NCBI GenBank assembly: GCA_035326425.1
Contig: DAOLFG010000005.1
Coordinates: 75,726-139,725, forward strand
Origin: CALKJU01 sp035326425
GTDB taxonomy: Bacteria; Pseudomonadota; Alphaproteobacteria; Geminicoccales; Geminicoccaceae
Length of the DNA: 64,000 nt
Direction: 5' to 3'
Shown: positions 36,668 to 45,387 of the stretch, in pieces
Layout of the letters: every line of letters begins with the position of its first letter
How positions within the stretch are numbered: position 1 is the stretch's first letter
Made by a program: the position numbers and the translations under genes
The notes under the pieces: model-generated
What the model was told of the DNA's origin: nothing
What the model saw: only the letters and a program-made list of their open reading frames with translations
The model's database searches: none

Positions 36668-38563
36668 TCAGCCGCGCGCATAGCCGAGGCCCCGGAGTGC
36701 CGCGCGCATCTCGTCCAGCACCGCCGGGTCGTCGATCGTCGCCGGGGTGCGGAAGGCGGTGCCGTCGGCGATCTTCTTCACCGTGCCGCGCAGGATCTTG
36801 CCCGACCGGGTCTTGGGCAGGCGCTTGACCACCGTCACCAGCTTGAAGGCGGCCACGGGCCCGATCTCGTCGCGGACCTTCCTCACCAGCTCGGCGCAGA
36901 TCTCGGCCTCGTCCCGCGCGACGCCCGACTTGAGCACCACGAGGCCCAGGGGCAGCTCGCCCTTCAGCTCGTCGGCGACGCCCAGCACCGCGCATTCGGC
37001 GACGTCGCGATGGCCGGCCAGCACCTCCTCCATCGCTCCGGTCGACAGCCGGTGGCCGGCGACGTTGATGACGTCGTCGGTGCGGCCCATCACGTAGACA
37101 TAGCCGTCCTGGTCGCGATAGCCGGCGTCGCCGGTGACATAGTAGCCGGGGAAGGCGGCGAGATAGGCCTGCCGGAAGCGGTCGGCGGCGTTCCACAGAG
37201 TGGGCAGGCAGCCGGGCGGCAGCGGCAGCTTGACTGCGATGGCACCCATCTGCCCGCTCGGCACCTCGTGGCCCTGCTCGTCGAGGATGCGCACGTCGTA
37301 GCCCGGCATCGGCAGGGTCGGCGAGCCGGGCTTCACCGGCAGCAGCTCGATGCCCATCGGATTGCCGCAGATCGCCCAGCCGGTCTCGGTCTGCCACCAA
37401 TGGTCGATGACCGGCACCCCGAGCTGCGCCTCGGCCCAGACCAGCGTGTCGGGATCGCAGCGCTCTCCGGCGAGGAACAGGGCGCGAAGGCTCGAGATGT
37501 CGTAGCGCTGCAGGAGCTTCGCTTCCGGGTCCTCCTTGCGGATGGCACGGAAGGCGGTGGGTGCCGTGAACAGCACCGAGACCTCGTGCTGCGCGATCAC
37601 CCGCCAGAAGGCGCCGGCGTCGGGCGTGCCGACCGGCTTGCCCTCGTAGACGACGGTGGTGTTGCCGTTCAGCAGGGGCCCGTAGACGATGTAGCTGTGG
37701 CCGACCACCCAGCCGACATCCGAGGCCGCCCAGTAGACCTCGCCCGGCCGCACGCCATAGAGGTTGCGCATGGTCCAGAGCAGGGCGGCGGCGTGCCCGC
37801 CATTGTCGCGCACGATGCCCTTGGGCTGGCCGGTGGTGCCCGAGGTGTAGAGGATGTAGAGCGGGTCGGTGGCTTCCACCGGCACGCAGTCGACGGGATG
37901 CGCCGCCTCGATCGCCGCCTGCCAGTCGAGGTCGCGCTCCGGCAGCATCGCAGCCTGGACCTGGGGCCGCTGCAGCACGATGCAATGGCACGGCTTGTGC
38001 GTCGCCTGCTCGATCGCGGCGTCGAGCAGCGGCTTGTAGGCGATGGCCCGGCTGCCCTCGATGCCGCAGCTCGCCGAGACGATCACGACGGGCCTGGCGT
38101 CGTCGATGCGGGTCGCCAGCTCGTGGGCGGCGAAGCCGCCGAACACCACCGAGTGGACCGCGCCGATCCGGGCGCAGGCCAGCATCGCGACCAGCGCTTC
38201 CGGCACCATCGGCATGTAGACGATCACCCGGTCGCCCTTGCGGACGCCGTGCTGCACCAGCGCACCGGCGAAGAGCGACACCAGCCGCTTCAGCTCGATG
38301 TAGCTGATCTCGCGGACATTGCCGGTGACGGGGCTGTCGTGGATGATCGCCGCCTGCTCGCCGCGGCCCGCAGCGATGTGCCGGTCGACGGCGTTGAAGC
38401 AGGTGTTGAGCATGCCGCCCGCGAACCAGCGGGCCGCCGGCTCGGTGCCGGCGTCGAGCACCTTCGTCCAGGGGCGGTCCCAATGCAGGGCCGCCGCGGC
38501 CTCCGCCCAGAAGTCCTCGGGATCGGCCAGCGACCGCGCGTGTATCGAACCGTAGACCCCCAT
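36668..38563 (-). CDS. prpE: Propionyl-CoA synthetase (PrpE)
   Basis: This 631-residue acyl-CoA synthetase activates propionate (and perhaps acetate) with ATP and CoA. The family core LYILYTSGTTGQPKGIVRDNGG, the ATDVGW-like WAASDVGWVVGHSYIVYG and the terminal KTRSGKILRGTVKKI are intact; the last lysine is the one typically acetylated for control. IARSIADP-like and WFAGGMLNTCFNAVDRHI N-terminal segments place it in PrpE rather than Acs. Two adjacent ATGs open the gene; GGGAGGG fits the second (38563) better. It is divergent from the ABC gene, with 159 nt between the starts. Confidence 0.92.
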   Translation of the reverse strand: MGVYGSIHARSLADPEDFWAEAAAALHWDRPWTKVLDAGTEPAARWFAGGMLNTCFNAVDRHIAAGRGEQAAIIHDSPVTGNVREISYIELKRLVSLFAGALVQHGVRKGDRVIVYMPMVPEALVAMLACARIGAVHSVVFGGFAAHELATRIDDARPVVIVSASCGIEGSRAIAYKPLLDAAIEQATHKPCHCIVLQRPQVQAAMLPERDLDWQAAIEAAHPVDCVPVEATDPLYILYTSGTTGQPKGIVRDNGGHAAALLWTMRNLYGVRPGEVYWAASDVGWVVGHSYIVYGPLLNGNTTVVYEGKPVGTPDAGAFWRVIAQHEVSVLFTAPTAFRAIRKEDPEAKLLQRYDISSLRALFLAGERCDPDTLVWAEAQLGVPVIDHWWQTETGWAICGNPMGIELLPVKPGSPTLPMPGYDVRILDEQGHEVPSGQMGAIAVKLPLPPGCLPTLWNAADRFRQAYLAAFPGYYVTGDAGYRDQDGYVYVMGRTDDVINVAGHRLSTGAMEEVLAGHRDVAECAVLGVADELKGELPLGLVVLKSGVARDEAEICAELVRKVRDEIGPVAAFKLVTVVKRLPKTRSGKILRGTVKKIADGTAFRTPATIDDPAVLDEMRAALRGLGYARG

Positions 38564-38722
38564 CATCACCCTCCCGCCGCGTTTGGCGGTGACGATAGCA
38601 GCGGTCGGGTGCCTCACAACGCGGCGCGATGACCATCCGGCGCGCAGCGGCGTTTTGCCACCACGGCCTCGCGCGACTAAGGTCTGGCACCGCGCCCGCG
38701 CGGGTCGCGTGGAAAGGATCGG

Positions 38723-41365
38723 ATGGAACCCTCCATCTTCGCCTTCGTGCGCCGCTACAGCCTGCGGCAACAGCTCACCATCCTGGCGATGAGCGCGTTG
38801 TCGCTGCCGATTCTCTATTACACGCTCGACCTGCCCAAGACGATCATCAACGAGGCATTGAGCGGCAACGGGCCGTTCGTCTTCTTCGGCTACGAGCTCG
38901 ATCAGGTGCGTTACCTGTTCGCGCTGTGCGGGCTGTTCCTGACGCTGGTGCTGATCGGCGGCGGGCTGAAATACATCCAGAACCTCTACGCCGGCATCAT
39001 CGCCGAGCGGATGCTGCGCCGGCTGCGCTACCAGCTCTACCAGCAGGTCATGCGCTTCCCGCTGTTCCATCTGCGGCGGGTCAGCCAGGGCGAGCTGGTC
39101 CAGCTCATCAACGCCGAGACCGAGCCGCTGGGCGGCTTCGCCGGGGACGCGCTGTCGGTGCCGGCGGTGCAGGGCGGCACCCTGATCACCACCCTGTTCT
39201 TCATGTTCATGCAGGACTGGGTGCTGGGCATGGCGGCGGTCGCCCTCTACCCCTTGCAGATCTGGCTGATCCCGAAGCTGCAGTCCAAGGTCAACCAGCT
39301 CGGCAAGATGCGCGTGCGCCAGGTACGCAAGAACGCCGAGCGCATCAGCGAGATGGCCTCGTCCGTCCGCGACATCCGCGCCAACGACGCGACCTGGTAC
39401 GAGCGGGCCCGCTTCAGCGACGATCTCTTCGCCGTCTACGATCTGCGCTTCCAGATCTACAAGCTCAAGTTCCTGATCAAGTTCATCAATAATTTCCTCG
39501 CCCAGCTCGGCCCGTTCTTCTTTTTCTCGATCGGTGGTTACCTGGTCCTGCAGGGTGACATAACGATCGGTGCGCTCGTCGCGGTCGTCGCGGCGCAGAA
39601 GGACATGGCCAGCCCGTGGCGCGAGCTGCTGACCTACTACCAGAATCTCTATGACGTGAAGATCAAGTACGAGCAGACGGTGATGCAGTTCCTGCCGCCC
39701 GGGCTGCGCGACCCGCGGCTGCAGGACGAGGAGCCGCAGGAGATACCGCGGCTGGAGGGCGAGCTCAAAGCCACCGGCATCGTGGTCAGCGACGACAACG
39801 ACGATCCGGTCCTGGACGGGGTGTCCTTCACCCTGCCGCTGCCGAGCCGGATCGCCATCGTCGGCCCCGCCGGCAGCGGCAAGGAGGCTCTCACGCTGGT
39901 GCTGGCGGGGCTGCTGGTGCCGCAGTCGGGCCGCGTGACCATCGGCGGCCACGACCTCGCCACCACCAGCGAGGCGGTCCTCGGCCGGCGCATCGCCTAT
40001 GTCGGCAATCCGACCGCGATCTTCTCCGGCAGCATCGAGGACAACCTGGTCTATGGGCTCCGCTACAGGCCGGTAGGCGACCTCGAGGGTGCAAAGCTGG
40101 CGGCGCGGGGGCGCGCGCGCAACGAGGCGGCGCTCGCCGGCAACGCGCCCTACGACTTCCTGTCGGAATGGACGAACTGGGATGCGCTGGGCCTCGGTGA
40201 CGTCGAGAGCCGGCTGGAGACGATCGTCGAGGTCCTGCGCACGGTGAGGCTCGACGGCGACGTCTACGCGCTGGGGCTGCGCGGCCAGCTGGTCGAGGAC
40301 GACGAGCTGGCTCGGGCCTTCCTCAAGGCCCGCTACATGATGCGCGACCGGCTGGCCGACGACCCGCGAGTCGCCCGCCTGGTCGAGCCCTTCGACCCGG
40401 AACGCTACAACAGCAACGCCACGCTGGCCGAGAATCTGCTGTTCGGGGCGCCGATCGGGCCGACCTTCGACCTCGACCATATCGCCGCCAACCCGCGGGT
40501 CCGCGAGACGCTCGACCGCACCGGGCTGACCGAGGATCTGCGCGTCGTCGGCTGGCGGCTCGCCGGCACCATGGTCGAGCTGTTCGCCGACCTGCCGCCG
40601 GACCACGAGTATTTCCAGCAGTTCAGCTTCATCCGCGCCGACGAGCTGCCCTACTTCCGTACCCTGCTGGCGCGCGGCGACCCGAACAGGCTGGGCGAGC
40701 TGCCGGAGGCCGATCGCGACCGGCTGCTGGCGCTGCCGTTCAAGCTGATCCTCGCCCGGCACCGCCTCGGTCTCCTGTCGGACGAGCTGCAGCAGAAGGT
40801 GCTGCAGGCGCGCGCCTACTTCCGCGAGCATCTGCCCGACGATCTCAAGGGTGCGATCGCCTTCTTCGAGCCCGACAGCTACAACATCGCCAGCTCGATC
40901 CAGGACAACGTGCTGTTCGGCAAGATCGCCTACGGCCAGGCCCAGGCCTCGCAGCGGATCTTCGAGCTGCTGGCCGCGGTGCTGGACGAGCTGGAGCTGC
41001 GGCCGCGGGTCATCGAGGTCGGCATGCGCAGCGAATGCGGCATCGGCGGCAACCGCCTGTCGATGCCGCAGCGACAGAAGCTGGCGCTCGGCCGGGCGTT
41101 GATGAAGCGCCCCGACATCCTCGTCCTTCACGATGCGACGATGCCGCTCGACGCGTTCGAGCAGCCGCTGATGCGCGACGCGATCCTGGAGGCCTGCGAG
41201 GGCCGTTCCCTGATCTGGGCGCTGCAGAGCGAGGAATGGGTCGACCGCTTCGATCACGTGCTCGCCATGTCGGAGGCCCGGGTGACGGTGCGGCGCCCGG
41301 GAGGGGACGGCGGCGCGGCGGGCGGCGAGGAGCGGCCGCTCGAGCAGGTTTCGCAAGGAGGATGA
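38723..41365 (+). CDS. ABC-transporter-like protein with degenerate NBD and large insert
   Basis: This 880-residue protein has an exporter-type membrane domain (about residues 15-320) and a nucleotide-binding domain starting at 345. Walker A reads GPAGSGKE (381-388, Ser/Thr replaced by Glu). The signature reads RLSMPQRQ (778-785). Walker B reads ILVLHD (His and Asp in place of Asp-Glu), and the H-loop histidine reads Gln. About 330 residues are inserted between Q-loop and signature. The post-Q-loop motif occurs three times: SIEDNLVYG (437-445), TLAENLLFG (567-575) and SIQDNVLFG (725-733). ATPase activity is doubtful. It leads the operon with the CNB and cyclase genes. Confidence 0.82.
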   Translation: MEPSIFAFVRRYSLRQQLTILAMSALSLPILYYTLDLPKTIINEALSGNGPFVFFGYELDQVRYLFALCGLFLTLVLIGGGLKYIQNLYAGIIAERMLRRLRYQLYQQVMRFPLFHLRRVSQGELVQLINAETEPLGGFAGDALSVPAVQGGTLITTLFFMFMQDWVLGMAAVALYPLQIWLIPKLQSKVNQLGKMRVRQVRKNAERISEMASSVRDIRANDATWYERARFSDDLFAVYDLRFQIYKLKFLIKFINNFLAQLGPFFFFSIGGYLVLQGDITIGALVAVVAAQKDMASPWRELLTYYQNLYDVKIKYEQTVMQFLPPGLRDPRLQDEEPQEIPRLEGELKATGIVVSDDNDDPVLDGVSFTLPLPSRIAIVGPAGSGKEALTLVLAGLLVPQSGRVTIGGHDLATTSEAVLGRRIAYVGNPTAIFSGSIEDNLVYGLRYRPVGDLEGAKLAARGRARNEAALAGNAPYDFLSEWTNWDALGLGDVESRLETIVEVLRTVRLDGDVYALGLRGQLVEDDELARAFLKARYMMRDRLADDPRVARLVEPFDPERYNSNATLAENLLFGAPIGPTFDLDHIAANPRVRETLDRTGLTEDLRVVGWRLAGTMVELFADLPPDHEYFQQFSFIRADELPYFRTLLARGDPNRLGELPEADRDRLLALPFKLILARHRLGLLSDELQQKVLQARAYFREHLPDDLKGAIAFFEPDSYNIASSIQDNVLFGKIAYGQAQASQRIFELLAAVLDELELRPRVIEVGMRSECGIGGNRLSMPQRQKLALGRALMKRPDILVLHDATMPLDAFEQPLMRDAILEACEGRSLIWALQSEEWVDRFDHVLAMSEARVTVRRPGGDGGAAGGEERPLEQVSQGG

Positions 41366-41371
41366 GCCCAG

Positions 41372-41848
41372 ATGACGCTGCAACGGGACGTGGAGGTGCT
41401 GAGGAGCATTCCTCTGTTCGCCAAGATCGAGCCGGCCAAGCTCAAGCTCCTGGCCTTCACCAGCGAGCAGGTCGAGTACATGGAGGGCGAGGTGCTGTTC
41501 CGGCAGGGCGATGCGGGCGACGCCGCCTATATCGTGCTGGAGGGCGACGCCGACATCCTGGTCGACACGCCGCAGGGCCAGGTCCGCGTGGCCCAGCTCG
41601 GCAAGAACGACATCGTGGGCGAGATCGCCATCCTGTGCGACGTGCCGCGTACCGCCACCGTCGCGGCGGCGACCCGGCTGCTGACGCTGCGGGTCTCCAA
41701 GGACGGCTTCTTCAACCTCGTCACCCAGTTCCCGCAGGTCGGCGTCGAGATCATGCACGAGCTGGCCTCGCGCCTGCACCACACCACGCAGCAGCTCACC
41801 GAGGCCTCGGGGAAGCTGCGTCGCCTCGAGGCGGCGTCGAGGGCCTGA
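41372..41848 (+). CDS. Cyclic-nucleotide-binding domain protein
   Basis: This 158-residue protein is a single CNB domain without the Crp DNA-binding helix-turn-helix. The phosphate-binding cassette reads IVGEIAILCDVPRTATVAA, with E84 and R93 in the places that hold the ribose and cyclic phosphate. The C-terminus is a helix that may form a coiled coil (HTTQQLTEASGKLRRLEAA). It starts 6 nt after the ABC gene and overlaps the cyclase by one base. It is probably a cAMP or cGMP receptor for the ABC protein made beside it. Confidence 0.86.
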   Translation: MTLQRDVEVLRSIPLFAKIEPAKLKLLAFTSEQVEYMEGEVLFRQGDAGDAAYIVLEGDADILVDTPQGQVRVAQLGKNDIVGEIAILCDVPRTATVAAATRLLTLRVSKDGFFNLVTQFPQVGVEIMHELASRLHHTTQQLTEASGKLRRLEAASRA

Positions 41849-43050
41849 TGGCCCCGGCCGACACCGGAACCTGGCCGAGCCGGCGCAGCGCCGCCCTCGA
41901 CTGGCTGGTCAACGGCGCCGGCAGCCTGCGCTTCGCCGACGACCTCCTGGCCGAACTGGGCAGACGGCTGATCGCCGAGGGCCTGCCGCTGGCGCGCGCC
42001 TCGCTGCACGTCCGTTCGCTGCACCCGCAGTTCCTGGGCGCCACCATGGTCTGGCGGCCGGAGATCGAGCAGACCGAGCTGATCTTCGTCACCCGCGACA
42101 TGGCCAGCAGCGCCAGCTACACCAACAGCCCGATCCGGGCCCTCTACGAGGGCGCGGAGGGTATCCGCCGCCGGCTCGACCTGCCCATGTCGGGCGACGT
42201 GCAGGAATACGGCATCTATGCCGACCTGCGCGACCAGGGCATCACAGACTATGTCGCGCTGCCGATGCTGTTCACCGACGGCAAGCGCCATGCCTGCACC
42301 TGGTCGACCAGGCGGCCCGGCGGCTTCTCGACCGCCGACCTCGTGCTGATCAACGAGCTGCTGCCGGTGTTCGGCATGGCGCTGGAGATCCGTGTCAACC
42401 GCCGCATGACCCGGACCCTGCTCGAGACCTATGTCGGCCGCTTCGCCGGTGCCCGCATTCTCGACGGCGAGATCACCCGCGGCAGCGGCACGACGCTGCG
42501 GGCCGCGATCTGGACCTGCGACATGCGCGGCTTCACCGAGATCTCCGAGCGTTGGCCCAGGGACGAGGTGATCGGTCACCTGAACGAATATTTCGACACC
42601 ATGGCCCTGCCGGTCGAGAAGCACGGAGGCGAGATCCTGAAGTTCATCGGCGACGCCATGCTGGCAGTGTTTCCCCTCGACCAGCCCGACGCCTGCGGCC
42701 GGGCGCTGCAGGCGGCCATCGAGGCCCGCGCCGCCATGAACACCCTCAACACCCGGCGGCTCGAGGCCGGCCTCGGCCTCACCGGCTACGGCATCGCGCT
42801 GCATGTCGGCGACGTCATGTACGGCAATATCGGCGCCGCCTCGCGGCTCGACTTCACGGTGATCGGGCCGGCGGTCAACGTCGCGACGCGGCTCGAGGCG
42901 CTCACCAAGGAGCTGCGGCGCCGCGTCCTGGTGTCCGGCAGCCTCGCCGCCGCCTGCGGTTGCGCCAGCGACAAGCTGGTCCGTCTCGGCAGCTTTCGCC
43001 TGCGCGGCGTCGGTGGCGAGGTGGAGGCTTGGGGGCTCGCCGATGACTGA
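41848..43050 (+). CDS. Class III adenylate/guanylate cyclase
   Basis: This 400-residue soluble protein has an N-terminal region of about 190 residues of unknown type and a C-terminal class III catalytic domain. Metal aspartates are D225 (WTCDMRGFT) and D269 (KFIGDAMLAVF), with HVGDVMYGNIGAASRLDFTVIGPAVNVATRLE forming the rest of the core. The helix LLETYVGRFAGARILDGE leads into the domain as a transducer. The N-terminal part resembles uncharacterised sensor regions of Rhizobiales cyclases. Its TGATG overlap with the CNB gene makes the pair co-translated. Confidence 0.86.
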   Translation: MAPADTGTWPSRRSAALDWLVNGAGSLRFADDLLAELGRRLIAEGLPLARASLHVRSLHPQFLGATMVWRPEIEQTELIFVTRDMASSASYTNSPIRALYEGAEGIRRRLDLPMSGDVQEYGIYADLRDQGITDYVALPMLFTDGKRHACTWSTRRPGGFSTADLVLINELLPVFGMALEIRVNRRMTRTLLETYVGRFAGARILDGEITRGSGTTLRAAIWTCDMRGFTEISERWPRDEVIGHLNEYFDTMALPVEKHGGEILKFIGDAMLAVFPLDQPDACGRALQAAIEARAAMNTLNTRRLEAGLGLTGYGIALHVGDVMYGNIGAASRLDFTVIGPAVNVATRLEALTKELRRRVLVSGSLAAACGCASDKLVRLGSFRLRGVGGEVEAWGLADD

Positions 43051-43765
43051 GGCCGAGCTCCGCGCCGCCGCCGCCGCGCTGGGCTTCCGGCTGGTGCCCG
43101 AGCGCAAGCTGAAGGAGCCGCTGGCGCAACTGGTGGCGGCGCTGCGGCGCCAGGAGATCGACGCCGTCCTCGATGTCGGCGCCAATGTCGGCCAGTATGG
43201 CGGACTCCTCCGCGAGCAGGGTTGGCAGGGGCCCATCGTCTCGTTCGAGCCCGTGCGCGAGGTCCACGCCGAGCTGGCCGCCCGTGCCTCCGACGACGCG
43301 GGCTGGATCGTGGTGCCGCCGATGGCCCTGGCCGCGTCGTCGGGCGAGGCGATTTTCCATGTCTCGTCCGAGAGCGACATGTCCTCGCTGCTGCCGCAGG
43401 CAGCGGCATTGCGCCGCCTGTCGCCCAGCTCCGCCGTCACCGGGCTCCGGTCGGTGCGGACCGAGCGGCTCGACCGCCTGCCGCTCGTCGTCGATCGGCC
43501 CTGGCAGCGGCTCTTCCTCAAGATCGATGTCCAGGGAGCCGAGCCGCAGGTGCTGGCCGGCGCCGAGGCGCTCTGGCCGCGCATCGCCGGCGTGCAGCTC
43601 GAGCTGTCGCTGATCGAGCTCTACGAGGGTGAAAAGCCGTGGCGCGTCCTCCTGGACGAGGTTTGCTTGCGTGGTTTCTCTCCCCATCTCTGGCTTCCGG
43701 GCTACTTCAGCCCACACTTGGCGCGACAGCTGCAGATCGACGTCGTCCTCTTCCGCGAGCCCTGA
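43043..43765 (+). CDS. FkbM-family methyltransferase
   Basis: This 240-residue SAM-dependent O-methyltransferase has the FkbM features: motif I VLDVGANVGQYGGLLREQGW, IVSFEPVREVHAEL and LFLKIDVQGAEPQVLAGA. FkbM proteins often methylate sugar hydroxyls on polysaccharides or lipids. It overlaps the cyclase by 8 nt, so it belongs to the same transcript. The substrate cannot be told; psd and pssA follow after 32 nt. Confidence 0.84.
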   Translation: MTEAELRAAAAALGFRLVPERKLKEPLAQLVAALRRQEIDAVLDVGANVGQYGGLLREQGWQGPIVSFEPVREVHAELAARASDDAGWIVVPPMALAASSGEAIFHVSSESDMSSLLPQAAALRRLSPSSAVTGLRSVRTERLDRLPLVVDRPWQRLFLKIDVQGAEPQVLAGAEALWPRIAGVQLELSLIELYEGEKPWRVLLDEVCLRGFSPHLWLPGYFSPHLARQLQIDVVLFREP

Positions 43766-43797
43766 GCCACGCGCTCCCGTCCCAACCTGTCGAGATC

Positions 43798-44499
43798 ATG
43801 TCCCAACTCGGTACGCCCTTCTCCGTCCTCGCCCCGATCAACCGTGCCGGCTGGCCGTTCATCGGCGGCTTCTTCGTGCTGGCCGTGGTCCTGGGCTTCC
43901 TCTGGAAGCCGCTGTTCTGGGTCGGCCTCGTCGCCACCTTGTGGTGCGTCTATTTCTTCCGAGACCCCGAGCGCGTCACGCCGGCCGATCCCGACCTCGT
44001 GACCAGCCCGGCCGATGGCGTGGTCTCGGCCGTCAGGCCGCGGGTGCCGCCGCCCGAGCTCGGCATGGGCACCGCACCCCTGCCCTGTGTCTCGGTGTTC
44101 CTCAACGTCTTCGACGTGCATGTGAACCGCACGCCGGTCCCTGGCGCCGTGCTGGTGCGCGCCTACCATCCGGGAACCTTCGTCAATGCGGCGCTCGACA
44201 AGGCCTCGGACGAGAACGAGCGCCAGTCGTTCCGCATCGGCGCCAACCGTGGCCGCGAGGTCGGCATCGTGCAGATCGCCGGTCTCGTGGCCCGCCGCAT
44301 CGTCGGCTTCGTCGAGACCGGCGACGTGCTGCAGCCGGGCCAGCGCATCGGCCTGATCCGCTTCGGCAGCCGCTGCGACGTCTATTTGCCGCAGGACGTG
44401 CGGCCCTTGGTCATCGAGGGCCAGCGCGCCATTGCCGGAGAGACGGTGCTTGCCCAACTCCATGGCGAGCAGGTGATTCGCCAGGGACGCAAGAGCTGA
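43798..44499 (+). CDS. psd: Phosphatidylserine decarboxylase (short form)
   Basis: This 233-residue proenzyme makes phosphatidylethanolamine. It has the short, archaeal-like layout common in alphaproteobacteria: two N-terminal helices, then FFRDPERVTPADPDLVTSPADGVV, SVFLNVFDVHVNRTPVPG and the self-cleavage site in LIRFGSRCDVYLP, where the serine becomes the pyruvoyl group. The ATG at 43798 precedes a conserved membrane segment. It overlaps pssA by one base. Confidence 0.93.
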   Translation: MSQLGTPFSVLAPINRAGWPFIGGFFVLAVVLGFLWKPLFWVGLVATLWCVYFFRDPERVTPADPDLVTSPADGVVSAVRPRVPPPELGMGTAPLPCVSVFLNVFDVHVNRTPVPGAVLVRAYHPGTFVNAALDKASDENERQSFRIGANRGREVGIVQIAGLVARRIVGFVETGDVLQPGQRIGLIRFGSRCDVYLPQDVRPLVIEGQRAIAGETVLAQLHGEQVIRQGRKS

Positions 44500-45371
44500 T
44501 GCTGCTGCAACGAACGCGCCGCCGGCCGCGCAATCTCCGGCTGCTGCATCTGGTGCCCAACCTCTTCACGATCCTGGGCCTGTGCGCCGGCCTCACCGGC
44601 ATCCGCTACGCGCTGGACGGCCGCTGGGAGCTGGCGGTCACCTTCATCGTCGTCGCCGGCGTGTTCGACGGCCTGGACGGCCGTTCGGCGCGGATGCTCA
44701 AGCTGACCTCGAAGCTCGGCGCCGAGCTCGACAGCCTCGCCGACTTCCTGTCCTTCGGCGTGGCGCCGGCGGTCATCGTCTATCTGTGGACGCTGCGCGA
44801 CGTGCAGGGCTTCGGCTGGGCGCTGGCGATGCTGTTCGCCACCTGCTGCGCCTTGCGCCTCGCCCGCTTCAACAGCGAGCTCGAGAACCCCGACCGGCCG
44901 CGCTGGACCCTGCACTTCTTCACCGGCATCCCCGCCCCGGCGGCGGCGGGCTTGGCGCTGCTGCCGATGATGATGTCGTTCGCCGGCGCCCCGGCCTTCG
45001 TGCAGGGCTGGTGGCTGAACGCGGCGCTGGTGCTGTTCGTCGCCTGCATGATGGTCAGCCGGGTGCCGACCTTCTCGGTCAAGCGCCTCCGTGTTCGGCG
45101 CGACCTCGTGCTGCCGACCCTGCTGGCCTGCGGCCTGTTCATCGCCTTCGCCGTCGCCCAACCCTGGCTGATGCTGTCGCTGTGTGGCCTCGCCTATCTG
45201 GCCGCCCTGCCGTTCAGCCTCGTGGCGGCGCACCGAATGCGGCTCGAGGAGGAGGCCCGCACGGCCACGGTCGAGGAGCAGGCGCCTCACGGCGCCCCTG
45301 ACGCTGGTGGACGCCCGTCCGATCCCGGCCGTATCGTGAGCCTGGAGCCGCGCCAAGCGAAGCAGCCCTGA
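44499..45371 (+). CDS. pssA: CDP-diacylglycerol-serine O-phosphatidyltransferase
   Basis: This 290-residue integral membrane enzyme makes phosphatidylserine, the substrate for Psd. The CDP-alcohol phosphatidyltransferase motif DGxxARx8Gx3Dx3D is intact: DGRSARMLKLTSKLGAELD followed by SLAD. About six to eight helices follow. The tail after residue 250 is charged and may be disordered. It starts in the last base of psd, completing the two-step PE pathway. Confidence 0.94.
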   Translation: MLLQRTRRRPRNLRLLHLVPNLFTILGLCAGLTGIRYALDGRWELAVTFIVVAGVFDGLDGRSARMLKLTSKLGAELDSLADFLSFGVAPAVIVYLWTLRDVQGFGWALAMLFATCCALRLARFNSELENPDRPRWTLHFFTGIPAPAAAGLALLPMMMSFAGAPAFVQGWWLNAALVLFVACMMVSRVPTFSVKRLRVRRDLVLPTLLACGLFIAFAVAQPWLMLSLCGLAYLAALPFSLVAAHRMRLEEEARTATVEEQAPHGAPDAGGRPSDPGRIVSLEPRQAKQP

Positions 45372-45387
45372 TCGGAGCAGCCGTGCG

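Noticed and set aside
35010..38690. A long minus-strand open frame antisense to the RTX gene and overlapping prpE out of frame
   Set aside because: Its repetitive Val/Ala/Asp composition mirrors the RTX repeats read in reverse; no domain is recognisable.
36668..41782. A giant minus-strand open frame running through prpE and antisense to the ABC and CNB genes
   Set aside because: Only the prpE part has protein-family features; the rest is Asp/Gly/Leu-rich antisense of plus-strand genes in GC-rich DNA.
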